Assembly: GCA_963837025.1 (NCBI GenBank)
Contig: CAWILT010000002.1
Location: 310,001-374,000 of the forward strand
Source of the DNA: JALZUV01 sp963837025
GTDB taxonomy: Bacteria > Pseudomonadota > Alphaproteobacteria > Rickettsiales > JALZUV01
Length of the DNA stretch: 64,000 nt
Reading direction: 5' to 3'
The notes beneath the pieces were generated by a model. It made no database searches. It saw only the letters and a program-made list of their open reading frames with translations, and was not told where the DNA came from. This document shows, piece by piece, positions 17,236-26,137 of this stretch; within the stretch, counting starts at the first letter, position 1; every line of letters begins with the position of its first letter. The translations under genes and the position numbers were made by a program.

Positions 17236-19950
17236 TTAGAACGAATTTAATAGGGTTTCGAACAGCTGATCGGTTACCGATATAACCCGAGCTGATGCCG
17301 CATAGGCATTTTGATAAATAATGGTATTTGCAAGTTCTTCATCGAGATTAACACCGCTTACCGAATCGGCGCGCTCTTGATAGCCTTCCATCAAGATGCT
17401 GTCATTAATGGCTGTACGTTCCGCACCAATGGAATTAGCTGAGATATAGCCTAACATTTCGCCTGTATAACCAATAAAGCTGAGGCTTGAAGCAGGAAGC
17501 GATCCCGATGCAGCAAATTGACGCGACTTAAAGCCTAAACTCGCCAGCTCCTGTATGGCACTGTTATCGCCAGAAAAACGCTCATAGGTGTAGGTTGCAT
17601 TCTTGCCTGTAGTGCTCGTTTGGGTTGAGCGCTGTAAGTTACCCGTTGAAATTAGGCTAGGATTATCGCGCAAGCGTTGTTCCAGCGTTAAATTTAATGC
17701 AGAGTTTTTGAGTGTATCGCCCGTTGCGGTTTGCTCATTGGTTTCAAAGAAATTATTTAAACCGAAATGATGCGAGAACCCACGGTTTGTGCCAGCACGC
17801 GGTGGGTTATCGGTTGGCAATCCGTTATTAATTGAGCTGCGGTCATCAATGGCAAAGGTGATGCCATCACGTAGCGATTCAATTTTTAAATAACCGCTTT
17901 GCTGCCCATAAGTGCCGCCACGGTTGCGAAGCTCGTTGCCATCAGCATCAACTAATGAGGCTTTCAATAAGGGGCGGTTGTCATCGGGCACTTTTAAAAT
18001 GCCTGAACCTGCGGTAACGGCGCGGGCGGAAATCCGATCATTTTGCGTGTTATCTTGTGGGTTCAAGATGCGATAAGTTACCATAGTGGTGGTTAAATTA
18101 CCTTCATCATCACGCACATTCATATTCACACTCACATCATAATAACGCGAGGCAGGATTGCCGCTTAAATCGGCTTTGATGGTGCCATTTTGTTGTAAGC
18201 GCGCTTTGTCGCCTGCTTCAACGCTCGCATAAGGTGGGCTAGCAGTTTGCCCTGCAATATTTGCCGCTGTTCCGGCAATAGCAGGCGTAGCTACTTCAAT
18301 ATCAAAACCAGCGGCAGTTACATTCGATATCACAAAATATCCAGCAAAATCACTTCCCGGAATGCCATCAATCGCGCCGCCTGGGTTATTCAATCGCACC
18401 ATATCACCATTCGCCAAACCATGACCCGCAGCGGTTTGAACTGTGACGATATTATTGCCCGCAGTCGTAGTGAATGTGTTGGTGCTGCTTAGCGCAAGAG
18501 TAGGGATGCTGTTAGAGGTAGATGTAATATCCACTGAACTATCATCCGTCACCGTTACCGAATTCACCCAAAAATCGCCGGTGCCGTCGGATATATTTTC
18601 AATATCAAAATCAAATTCAATAATGGGCGTTGCACCCGGAACCTTATCGCTCACCATAGCGAGCTGAACATTGTTAAAATTGCCGACCGACATACGGTTT
18701 TGCGGCGCACCAAAATGCGTGTTAATCTCGTTGATGAATGACTGCATACTGGATTCACCGAAATTAGCACCGCTGTAAAGTTTCGTTAAATCGAGCGTTA
18801 ACGGGCGTGCGCCCGATTCATCGCCAAAAGCGCTTGATGCAGGCGTGCCATCGGTATTAAGTGCGGCAATCATCACGCTGCCCCCCCATTGGCTGCGTTC
18901 ATTCACATCAAATAAAGACGTTCCGGTAAATGAAGTCGCCGCAGGATAGCCAGACCCTTGATTATGTACTGCGTTCATCGCGTCGCGTAACTGTGAGGAG
19001 AGCTGATCTAACTGGTTAAGAATTTGCGGAATTTGCTTATCGCGCATGGCTAATAAACCGGCTAACTTACCATTATCAAAGCGCGACTCAACTTGCGCGC
19101 TGGTTCCGCCACTGGTCATATTTATGGGATTACCATTAGGCTTGCCATTGCCATCAAGTGGTTGCACAACAATAGGACTTAACTCGTTATTATTTATCAG
19201 CGTGTTGATGTCAGAAATAGGGTTATAGCTAATTTTGCTATATCCAAAATCAACTAACAAAATGCCTTTACCCGCATATAAATCGACCGTGCCATTAGCA
19301 TGCTCGGTAACGCGCACATCGATAAATTCTGAAATCTCTTCAATCAACGTATCGCGTTTATCTAATAGGGTAGATTTATTATTGCCGTAGGTATGAGCTT
19401 CCGCGATAGCATCATTGGTGAAATAAAGCTCTTCCAGCTTGCGATTCAGCACTTGTAGAGAATTCGAAAGTTCTAAATCAGCCTCTTTACGTAATTCTTC
19501 TAGCCCTAGCGCAAGATTTGAAACTTCGCGGGTTAACGTAACGGCTGATTGAATGACGGCCGCGCGGGTTGAGCTACGCTCCGGCGTTTGTGCCACACTT
19601 TGCAAATCACCAAAAAAGTTTTCTAAATGCGCATCCAAGCTGTTGCCCAATGCCGGATCGCCCAGCAAGGTTTGGATGGAATCATAATAATCGCTTACCG
19701 TATCGCTATAACCCACTGTACTGGATTGGTTATAGATGGAGGTTTGCAAATATTTGTCCACCTTGCGCGAGATAGATTCAATCTTTACGCCTGAGCCTTG
19801 GCCGCCATATTGCTCCGAGGTTAAATCAACAACCTGACGCGAATAGCCTTTGGTATTGGCATTGGCGATATTGTTGGAAATCACCGCCATGGTGCGTTGA
19901 TTTACCTGTAGGCCGGTGAGGGCGTTATTTAATGCGAGTGACAGGCTCAT
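17236..19950 (-). CDS. flgK: Flagellar hook-associated protein 1 FlgK with an enlarged central region
   Basis: FlgK is the first hook-filament junction protein. The N terminus (LNNALTGLQVNQRTMAVISN, then NIANANTKGYSRQ) and the C-terminal SGVNLDEELANTIIYQNAYAASARVI block are typical. At 904 residues it is much longer than the 450-600 usual. Residues about 490-580 form an inserted beta-rich domain with TTAGNNIVTVQT, GHGLANGDMVRL and GIPGSDFAGYFVI, a pattern resembling repeats in phage tail and adhesin-like proteins. The coding strand has a run of seven G (18891-18897). Stop is 7 bases from flgL. Confidence 0.94.
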   Translation of the reverse strand: MSLSLALNNALTGLQVNQRTMAVISNNIANANTKGYSRQVVDLTSEQYGGQGSGVKIESISRKVDKYLQTSIYNQSSTVGYSDTVSDYYDSIQTLLGDPALGNSLDAHLENFFGDLQSVAQTPERSSTRAAVIQSAVTLTREVSNLALGLEELRKEADLELSNSLQVLNRKLEELYFTNDAIAEAHTYGNNKSTLLDKRDTLIEEISEFIDVRVTEHANGTVDLYAGKGILLVDFGYSKISYNPISDINTLINNNELSPIVVQPLDGNGKPNGNPINMTSGGTSAQVESRFDNGKLAGLLAMRDKQIPQILNQLDQLSSQLRDAMNAVHNQGSGYPAATSFTGTSLFDVNERSQWGGSVMIAALNTDGTPASSAFGDESGARPLTLDLTKLYSGANFGESSMQSFINEINTHFGAPQNRMSVGNFNNVQLAMVSDKVPGATPIIEFDFDIENISDGTGDFWVNSVTVTDDSSVDITSTSNSIPTLALSSTNTFTTTAGNNIVTVQTAAGHGLANGDMVRLNNPGGAIDGIPGSDFAGYFVISNVTAAGFDIEVATPAIAGTAANIAGQTASPPYASVEAGDKARLQQNGTIKADLSGNPASRYYDVSVNMNVRDDEGNLTTTMVTYRILNPQDNTQNDRISARAVTAGSGILKVPDDNRPLLKASLVDADGNELRNRGGTYGQQSGYLKIESLRDGITFAIDDRSSINNGLPTDNPPRAGTNRGFSHHFGLNNFFETNEQTATGDTLKNSALNLTLEQRLRDNPSLISTGNLQRSTQTSTTGKNATYTYERFSGDNSAIQELASLGFKSRQFAASGSLPASSLSFIGYTGEMLGYISANSIGAERTAINDSILMEGYQERADSVSGVNLDEELANTIIYQNAYAASARVISVTDQLFETLLNSF
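18210..18483 (-). other. Inserted beta-rich domain inside FlgK
   Basis: This segment codes for FlgK residues about 490-580, with the motifs GHGLANGDMVRL and IPGSDFAGYFVI. It is absent from ordinary FlgK and likely forms a surface-exposed D2/D3 domain. Resemblance to phage-tail-type repeats is by eye only. Confidence 0.45.
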
Positions 19951-19975
19951 GGGTGAGGGCTCCTAAGCGCTTCCT

Positions 19976-20446
19976 TTAAACTTTTTCGTTGAGGGTGACA
20001 GATATCGAATCAATTCCGGCTTCTGGCACGCCTTTACCATCATAATTAATTTTCCGATTATGTTCGGCCACCACATCGGTAATGGCTTGCACCACGCGCT
20101 CGTTTACGCTTTGTGCGGCGAGCAAGCGGCGGTGGTTTTCAAACTTAATTTCGTTGAATACGCTGACCAGATCGCGAAATTCCTCGCGCTCGTCATCGCT
20201 AATATCATCTAATAAATGCGGAAATTTTTGCACGCGTTTCAGTTGCAGCTCAATCGCTTTGGTCAGCCATTTCTTTTCATTCTGCAAAGGCTCTAGCGCT
20301 TTGATATCCATGTCAGACAGATAATCAACTTCAAGCGCTAAAATTTGCGCTAAGCGGGCAATAAGCGCCATTACATTTTCCATATTAACGGCTTGGGCAC
20401 GCACTTCTTCGGGCGCATCTTGGGGGTTATTTTGATAAGCATCCAT
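19976..20446 (-). CDS. flgN: FlgN-like flagellar export chaperone
   Basis: FlgN keeps FlgK and FlgL unfolded and delivers them to the flagellar export gate. The 156-residue product is predicted almost wholly helical, with a Leu-rich N-terminal half (MENVMALIARLAQILALEVD) and a C-terminal helix with NRKINYDGKG, which resembles the FlgN C-terminal YxxxG pattern. The family is weakly conserved, so the call relies on size, helical character and position directly before flgK. It sits one base after flgJ. Confidence 0.7.
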   Translation of the reverse strand: MDAYQNNPQDAPEEVRAQAVNMENVMALIARLAQILALEVDYLSDMDIKALEPLQNEKKWLTKAIELQLKRVQKFPHLLDDISDDEREEFRDLVSVFNEIKFENHRRLLAAQSVNERVVQAITDVVAEHNRKINYDGKGVPEAGIDSISVTLNEKV

Positions 20447-20447
20447 A

Positions 20448-20855
20448 TTATTTTGCCTCTACTAAAGTTGAATCATTTTGCTTTGGCGCAACGTTAAGTT
20501 CAGGCTCAATTGTACTAACTTCTTCCGTGCCACCCGCTTCTTGCATGCGCAACATTTCGCGCTTTACATGATCGGCTACACCAATGCCGCCTGAGCGAGA
20601 CATAAGTTTTGAATATTCATCAATTAGCAGCGATTTATAAATATCTTCACCGGGGCCTTCGTTGCTGGGGTCTAAATCAACCTCGGCAAACATATGCTCC
20701 ATCATTTGCGCTAAAAATACGGCTTCAAATTCCTTGGCTGCTTTTTCAATGGCATCATTGCCACCTGCTTTGGAACCACCCGTTTTGCGTGCATGTTCAA
20801 GCCGCATTTTGGTTTGATCCATCAGCGCTTTGGTGCGGTCTACGTTTCCTAACAT
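20448..20855 (-). CDS. flgJ: Rod-binding protein FlgJ (N-terminal domain only)
   Basis: FlgJ caps the growing flagellar rod. The 135-residue product has the rod-binding domain (AAKEFEAVFLAQMMEHM, YKSLLIDEYSKLMSRSGGIGVADHV) but no C-terminal muramidase domain, as in other Alphaproteobacteria. Three in-frame starts exist: TTG at 20873, ATG at 20867 and ATG at 20855. The last is preceded by GGAGG five bases upstream and is chosen for that reason. The gene begins just after the flgI stop. Confidence 0.88.
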   Translation of the reverse strand: MLGNVDRTKALMDQTKMRLEHARKTGGSKAGGNDAIEKAAKEFEAVFLAQMMEHMFAEVDLDPSNEGPGEDIYKSLLIDEYSKLMSRSGGIGVADHVKREMLRMQEAGGTEEVSTIEPELNVAPKQNDSTLVEAK

Positions 20856-20873
20856 TGCGTCCTCCATCTTCAA

Positions 20874-21986
20874 TTACCGTGTTTCAATTTCTGCCTGTAA
20901 GGCACCGGCTGCTTTGATATTCTGCAAAATCGCAATCATATCGCGGGGGCCAACACCCATGGCATTTAAACCGCCAACTAATTGTTTGAGCGATGCACCG
21001 CTTTCTAATACCGCTAGCTTTGCATTACTTTCTTCATCCACAGCGATTTCCGTACGCGGGACGATTTCAGTCGTAGCACCAAACGGAGCAAACGGATTAG
21101 GCTGCGATACTTGAGGGGTCTCTTCAATACGCACCACCAAGTTGCCCTGTGCTACCGCTACGGTATCAACCCGTACATTTTCACCCATCACAATCGTGCC
21201 GCTGGCTTCATCAATAATTACTTTAGCCACTTGGTCTGTCTGTACGGGTATTTGTTCAATATCGGCTAATAAATAAGCCACCGCGTTATTATATTCAGCA
21301 GGCACAGTTACCTGCACGGTGCCCGGATCCGATACGACGGAAGCATCAGGGCCTAAACGACCATTAATAGCGGCTGAAATATTTTGAGCCGTGCGCAAAT
21401 CGGGGTTGCGCAATGCAAGCTTTATTGAGTCAAGCGAGTTAAGTGCGAAATTAACTTCACGCTCGACCACACCACCGCCTGAGATACTGCCGTTGGTAGG
21501 TACGCCCTTGGTAATTGAAGTTCCCGAATTGCCTCCGGCTGTGAAGCCGTTAATAGTGACTGAACCTTGACCCACCGAATACACTAAGCCATCTGCACCA
21601 TAAAGCGGTGTGGCTAATAATGTTCCACCCAATAAGCTTTTAGCATCGCCCATAGCGCTTAGCTGCACATCGATGGTAGAGCCAGCGCGAGCAAAAGGAG
21701 GCAGTTTGGCCGTAACCGTAACCGCCGCAACGTTACGAGTTATTAAATTTTGTCCGCGCGTATTTACGCCTTGGCGCTCTAAAAACGCAATAAGGCTTTG
21801 CTCAGTAAAGGCGCTATTTTGTAATCTATCGCCCGTGCCGTTTAAACCTACGACAAGACCATAGCCTACCAGCATGTTTTCGCGCACACCTTCAAAGCTA
21901 ACAATATCTTTAATGCGTGCATTTTGTGCCATGCTTGCGTTGGCAAACAATAAGGCAGCTGACAATATCAATGTAAATTTTTTCAT
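20874..21986 (-). CDS. flgI: Flagellar P-ring protein FlgI
   Basis: FlgI forms the P ring around the rod in the peptidoglycan layer. The 370-residue product has a signal peptide cleaved after ASMAQ, then the family core: RIKDIVSFEGVRENMLVGYGLVVGLNGTGD region, VTVTAKLPPFARAGSTIDV, GGTLLATPLYGADG and C-terminal LNAMGVGPRDMIAILQ. Length is typical. It is the first gene of the flagellar block in transcription order and starts 63 bases after fabD. A P ring implies a peptidoglycan layer. Confidence 0.97.
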   Translation of the reverse strand: MKKFTLILSAALLFANASMAQNARIKDIVSFEGVRENMLVGYGLVVGLNGTGDRLQNSAFTEQSLIAFLERQGVNTRGQNLITRNVAAVTVTAKLPPFARAGSTIDVQLSAMGDAKSLLGGTLLATPLYGADGLVYSVGQGSVTINGFTAGGNSGTSITKGVPTNGSISGGGVVEREVNFALNSLDSIKLALRNPDLRTAQNISAAINGRLGPDASVVSDPGTVQVTVPAEYNNAVAYLLADIEQIPVQTDQVAKVIIDEASGTIVMGENVRVDTVAVAQGNLVVRIEETPQVSQPNPFAPFGATTEIVPRTEIAVDEESNAKLAVLESGASLKQLVGGLNAMGVGPRDMIAILQNIKAAGALQAEIETR

Positions 21987-22049
21987 AGCCCAAACAGCTA
22001 TGCGAGAATCATGCCAATTTTACTGTGGATAACATGGCCTATTAAAGAA

Positions 22050-22991
22050 TTAGGCTGCGGCTGCAAAATTCTCAATATCAGCGGGCGCTTCAATCGTGCT
22101 GGTTTCGATATCTTTTGCGATGCGGCGCACTAAGCCTGAAAGCACTTTGCCCGTGCCCATTTCAACCGTGTGAGTCACACCGCTATCATGCATGGCACAA
22201 ATGGAATCACTCCAGCGCACGCTGCCGGTTACCTGTTCAACCAGTAAGGTTTTGATGATGTTCGCTTCACGCACGGCATCGGCAGTAACATTGGCGAAAA
22301 TTGGCACTGCCGCATCATTCACCGTTACGGCCTGTAATGCATCGCGCATCATATCAGCAGCAGGTTGCATCAATGGCGAATGAAACGGCGCACTAACATT
22401 AAGAGGTAAAGCACGTTTGGCGCCTGCTTCTTTAGCCAACTCGCACGCGCGATTGACCGCTTCTACATGGCCAGAAATCACAATTTGGCCGGGCGCATTA
22501 TAGTTTGCTAACACGCAGATGCTTTCATCACTGCTGGCTTTTTGTACCACCTCTTCCACATGCGCAGTATCGAGTCCAATAATAGCAGCCATGCTGCCTA
22601 AACCAGCGGGCACTGCGGCTTGCATGGCATCGCCGCGAATGCGTAAAAGGCGTGCGGTATCAGCCAAACTAATACTATTGGCCACGCATAACGCGCTATA
22701 TTCGCCCAGTGAGTGACCGGCCACATAGGCGGCATCGGTAATTTTCATGCCACATTGTTTTTGCAACACGCGCCAAATGGCTAGCGAGCTTGCCATAATG
22801 GCAGGTTGTGCATTAGTAGTCAGCGTAAGCTCGTCGCTTGGGCCTTCAAACATGAGTTTGGATAGATGCTGGCCAAGCGCATCATCAATCTCGGCAAAAA
22901 CTTCCTTTGCTTCGGTGAAGGTATTATATAGCTCGCGCCCCATCCCAATAACTTGAGAACCCTGACCCGGAAAGATAAATGCTGTGCTCAT
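22050..22991 (-). CDS. fabD: Malonyl-CoA:ACP transacylase
   Basis: FabD moves malonyl from CoA to acyl carrier protein for fatty acid synthesis. The 313-residue product begins FIFPGQGSQVIGMG, has the nucleophile motif GHSLGEYS (Ser94) and the conserved SAPFHSPLM motif. A second ATG two codons upstream (22997) is also possible. fabD divergent from rpsF is a common alphaproteobacterial arrangement. fabG, often adjacent, is not present here; flgI follows instead. Confidence 0.96.
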   Translation of the reverse strand: MSTAFIFPGQGSQVIGMGRELYNTFTEAKEVFAEIDDALGQHLSKLMFEGPSDELTLTTNAQPAIMASSLAIWRVLQKQCGMKITDAAYVAGHSLGEYSALCVANSISLADTARLLRIRGDAMQAAVPAGLGSMAAIIGLDTAHVEEVVQKASSDESICVLANYNAPGQIVISGHVEAVNRACELAKEAGAKRALPLNVSAPFHSPLMQPAADMMRDALQAVTVNDAAVPIFANVTADAVREANIIKTLLVEQVTGSVRWSDSICAMHDSGVTHTVEMGTGKVLSGLVRRIAKDIETSTIEAPADIENFAAAA

Positions 22992-23165
22992 AATCATATG
23001 CCATCTGCTGCGTTAAAACGAAGTTTGATTAGTGAGCGGTGGCCTCGCCAGCGTCAAGAAAATTCTTCACTAAAATGCTTGCAATGATGGGCTAAATCGC
23101 TATGTTGCGTTTCCTTATCGCCACAAGCGGCGGTATTTTATGCGAAGAAGCAGGAGAATTTGAAC

Positions 23166-23498
23166 ATGGCATTTTACGAATGCACTTTTATTGCGCGCCA
23201 AGATTTGTCGCCTAATGATGTGGAAAAATTGACGGATAATTTAGTAGCGATTCTTGAAAAGAATGACGCAACGATAATTAAACGCGAAAGCTGGGGCATG
23301 CGCCAATTGGCTTACGAAATTAATAAAAATCGTAAAGGGCATTATGTGATGCTCGGCATTGAAGCCAAAGAGCCTGCATTAACGGCCTACCGCACAGAAC
23401 TGCGCCTTTCGGAAGAAACCATTCGTAACATGGAAATTCAAGTCGATGAAATGGATAGCAGCAAACCTTCAATCATGATGCGCGACGAAGCGGCGTAA
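23166..23498 (+). CDS. rpsF: Ribosomal protein bS6
   Basis: bS6 binds 16S rRNA with bS18 in the platform of the small subunit. The 110-residue product starts MAFYECTFIARQDLS and has the RESWGMRQLAYEINKNRKGHY block. The ATG at 23166 follows AGGAGAATTTGAAC; an upstream TTG at 23160 is part of that spacer. First gene of the rpsF-rpsR-DUF2232-rplI cluster. Confidence 0.98.
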   Translation: MAFYECTFIARQDLSPNDVEKLTDNLVAILEKNDATIIKRESWGMRQLAYEINKNRKGHYVMLGIEAKEPALTAYRTELRLSEETIRNMEIQVDEMDSSKPSIMMRDEAA

Positions 23499-23513
23499 GC
23501 AGGAGAATTTATT

Positions 23514-23747
23514 ATGTCATTCGGACAAAAAACATTTTTTAAACGTCGTAAATCTTGCCCGCTTAGCCATGCTAAAGCGCCAGCAATTGATTATAAAGAT
23601 ACCAAGACGCTCACACGTTATGTGTCGGAACGCGGCAAGATTATGCCTAGCCGTATCACTACCGTATGCGCAAAAAAACAGCGTCGTCTAAAAACCGCTA
23701 TTAAACGTGCGCGCATTATTGCGTTAATGCCGTTTGTAAGCAGCTAA
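23514..23747 (+). CDS. rpsR: Ribosomal protein bS18
   Basis: bS18 pairs with bS6 in the small subunit. The 77-residue basic product has the KRRKSCPL start, the IDYKDTKTLTRYVSERGKI core and the PSRITTVCAKKQRRL motif. AGGAGAAT precedes the ATG. It is followed by a terminator hairpin, so downstream genes may be partly separated. Confidence 0.98.
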   Translation: MSFGQKTFFKRRKSCPLSHAKAPAIDYKDTKTLTRYVSERGKIMPSRITTVCAKKQRRLKTAIKRARIIALMPFVSS

Positions 23748-23773
23748 TACGTACTACGTTTAGTAAAATCTCA

Positions 23774-23803
23774 GAAAGGCCGGCATTTGCTGGCCTTTCT
23801 TTT
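23774..23803 (+). terminator. Terminator after rpsR
   Basis: An 8-bp stem (GAAAGGCC / GGCCTTTC) with a 10-base loop is followed by TCTTTTAA. The T-tract is imperfect, so partial readthrough into the DUF2232 gene and rplI is likely. Confidence 0.7.
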
Positions 23804-23822
23804 AACTTACATGAGGCAGTGA

Positions 23823-24728
23823 ATGCAATTTTCACAGGATGAATTAAAATGGGGTGTAAGCGCTGGCGGATTAGCCGGTTTTTGTTATTTCTTAGCAGTA
23901 GGAGGATTTTTCAGTATCCTCATTGCGTATGCACCCTTTTTGCCTTTGCTCATGGTAGGTTTAAGCTATGGCGCCCGTGCACTAATGGTTGCGAGTGGCA
24001 TTGCCATACTACTCGCGGGCTTGATAAGCGGAATTTCGGGAGTTGCGTTATTTGCTCTGCTCTATGCGGTACCATCATTCATTATATGTCAGCTAGCTTT
24101 AACACGCGTTAAACCTTTGCAGCTTTATCCTGCGGGGGGTGTTTTAACGGGCTTAACCTTTTATATAGCGGGTACCGTCACTTTACTCATATTAATTTTA
24201 GCGCGCGATGGTCTAGATATGAGCACTCTGTTCGCTTCATCAGACCAAATGCCCGAAGAATGGATGATTAAATCGCGCGAGATACTTGCGCAATCCCCGT
24301 TTTTAATCTTTGGCTTTGGCGCGTGGATACAAATTTTGATGATTTATGGCGTGATGACACTCGCTAATTTTATACTTGAAGGTTGGGATAAAAATTTACG
24401 ACGTGATTTTCGCCTCACGCCTTTTATGCCATCCACTATCGTATTGGGGGCGCTATTAGTGGCTGGTTTAGCCAGTTTTGGCGGCAACGAGGTGAGCCAA
24501 CTCGCGGCCAAAACCGCATTCATTATTCTACTTTTACCCTATTTTTTAATGGGAATTGCGCGTTTGCACCAAAAAGCTGCGCATTGGCCGCATAAAACCC
24601 TCACATTAATTACCATCTACGCCATCACAGCCCTTGTATTTCCAGTGATTTTCTGCTTTATCGGCTTCGGTTTATACGAACAAGCCAAGTTTTTGTCTAA
24701 CCCACGCGATAATGCTGGGGACAGATGA
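23823..24728 (+). CDS. DUF2232 family membrane protein
   Basis: A 301-residue inner-membrane protein with about eight hydrophobic segments. The family lies between rpsR and rplI in many Alphaproteobacteria, and its function is not established. Conservation is mostly in hydrophobic pattern, so the call leans on this gene order and size. It ends 34 bases before the rplI start. Confidence 0.8.
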   Translation: MQFSQDELKWGVSAGGLAGFCYFLAVGGFFSILIAYAPFLPLLMVGLSYGARALMVASGIAILLAGLISGISGVALFALLYAVPSFIICQLALTRVKPLQLYPAGGVLTGLTFYIAGTVTLLILILARDGLDMSTLFASSDQMPEEWMIKSREILAQSPFLIFGFGAWIQILMIYGVMTLANFILEGWDKNLRRDFRLTPFMPSTIVLGALLVAGLASFGGNEVSQLAAKTAFIILLLPYFLMGIARLHQKAAHWPHKTLTLITIYAITALVFPVIFCFIGFGLYEQAKFLSNPRDNAGDR

Positions 24729-24762
24729 TTGTAAAAATCTGACAAACAAGGAGATTATTGTC

Positions 24763-25380
24763 ATGGAAATTATTTTATTAGAACGCGTAGCGCGCTTAGG
24801 CGGTATGGGCGATGTGGTTGAAGTTAAAAACGGTTTTGCCCGTAATTACCTCATCCCACAGGGCAAAGCATTGCGCGCCACTGCGGCCAACAAGTCCGAT
24901 TTTGAAGCCCGCAAAGGCGACATCAGCAAGCAAAATAAAGAGCGTTTTGCCGAAGCCGAAAAATTCGCGAAAAAATTAGAAGGCGTTAAAGTGGAACTGG
25001 TTCGCCAAGCATCGGATGATGGCCGTTTATATGGCTCAGTGACCGTGCGCGATATTGGTGCCGCATTAGAAGAAATGGGTCATACGATTCCTCGCCAAAA
25101 CTTGCTTTTGGAGCGTGCTATTAAAGAAGTTGGCTCATATGAAGTAACCGTTATGCCGCATCCTGAAATTGAGATGAGCTTACCGGTACGCGTAGCACGT
25201 AACGAATCAGAATTCCTCACATGGGATGAAGATCGCGCCGCTGATGAAGCTGCTGCCAAAGCAGAAGAAGAGCGCATCGCTGCGATGAACGCGAAAGCAA
25301 AAGCCAAAACCGAAGCGGCTGCCACTGAAGGCGAAGAAGGTGAAACTACTGCCGCAGATTCCGAACAATCAGCTGCATAG
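24763..25380 (+). CDS. rplI: Ribosomal protein bL9 with long C-terminal extension
   Basis: bL9 binds 23S rRNA near the L1 stalk. The product begins MEIILLERVARLGGMGDVV with the NGFARNYLIPQGKA motif. Its 205 residues exceed the usual 150: the tail from about residue 150 is Ala/Glu/Lys-rich (coiled, charged), as in other Alphaproteobacteria. The ATG at 24763 is preceded by AAGGAGATT; a TTG 17 codons upstream is rejected. Confidence 0.97.
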   Translation: MEIILLERVARLGGMGDVVEVKNGFARNYLIPQGKALRATAANKSDFEARKGDISKQNKERFAEAEKFAKKLEGVKVELVRQASDDGRLYGSVTVRDIGAALEEMGHTIPRQNLLLERAIKEVGSYEVTVMPHPEIEMSLPVRVARNESEFLTWDEDRAADEAAAKAEEERIAAMNAKAKAKTEAAATEGEEGETTAADSEQSAA

Positions 25381-25392
25381 TTTTTAATGCAT

Positions 25393-25425
25393 AAAAAAAG
25401 GGAGGCTGCGAGCCTCCCTTTTTTT
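25393..25425. terminator. Bidirectional terminator between rplI and the aldolase gene
   Basis: Perfect 8-bp stem GGGAGGCT / AGCCTCCC with loop GCG, flanked by seven A on the left and seven T on the right. It can serve both converging genes. Confidence 0.92.
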
Positions 25426-25443
25426 ACCTAAAATTTGGCCTAG

Positions 25444-26094
25444 CTAGATTTGCTGACCGGTTTTCGCCCAATCTTCAACAAAGGTTTTTAAACCACTATC
25501 GGTAAGCGGATGTTTCACCAGTTGGTGCATCACTTTGGGTGGAATGGTGGCTACATCGGCGCCCATTAATGCTGAGTCTACCAAATGCATCGGGCTGCGA
25601 ATCGACGCTACCAACACTTCGGTTTTAAAATCATAGTTGCTGTAAATTTGCACGATATCGGCAATTAACTGCATTCCATCATGGCTGATATCTTCTAAAC
25701 GGCCAACGAAAGGTGAAATAAATGCCGCGCCTGCTTTAGCGGCCATTAAGGCTTGGGCAGCTGAAAAGCAAAGGGTTACGTTCACCATACGGCCTTGATC
25801 GGAAAAATGTTTACAGGCTTTTAAGCCATCCATGGTAAGCGGCAATTTCAACGCAATATTATCGGCAATCGCCAGAATTTTTTCGCCTTCGCGTTTCATA
25901 CCTTCAAAATCCGTGGCCGCTACTTCGCCGCTTACAGGGCCTTTAACCAGTTGGCATATTTCTTTTAATAAAGGCAAAAACTCTTTGCCTTCTTTGGCAA
26001 CCAGCGAGGGGTTGGTGGTGACGCCATCAAGCAAGCCCGTATCGGCGAGTTCTCTGATTTCATCTAAATTGGCAGTATCTACAAAAAATTTCAT
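25444..26094 (-). CDS. Transaldolase / fructose-6-phosphate aldolase family
   Basis: Small-type transaldolase (TalC/Fsa family) of the pentose phosphate pathway, forming a Schiff base with sugar phosphates. The 216-residue product starts MKFFVDTANLDEIRELAD, has DGVTTNPSLVAKEGK and the active-site Lys83 in ALKLPLTMDG, and QLIADIVQIYSNYDF. The ATG at 26094 is set by AAGGAG eight bases upstream; a TTG two codons before is rejected. Whether it acts as transaldolase or F6P aldolase cannot be decided by eye; with tkt in the same window a transaldolase role is more likely. Confidence 0.93.
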   Translation of the reverse strand: MKFFVDTANLDEIRELADTGLLDGVTTNPSLVAKEGKEFLPLLKEICQLVKGPVSGEVAATDFEGMKREGEKILAIADNIALKLPLTMDGLKACKHFSDQGRMVNVTLCFSAAQALMAAKAGAAFISPFVGRLEDISHDGMQLIADIVQIYSNYDFKTEVLVASIRSPMHLVDSALMGADVATIPPKVMHQLVKHPLTDSGLKTFVEDWAKTGQQI

Positions 26095-26137
26095 GGGCAA
26101 GGCTCCTTTGAGTTTATCTAGCGCGGTTATATCGGAT

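Noticed and set aside
18891..18897. 7-G tract in flgK as a phase-variation site
   Set aside because: Seven bases is short for frequent slippage, and switching off FlgK would abolish the filament; noted only.
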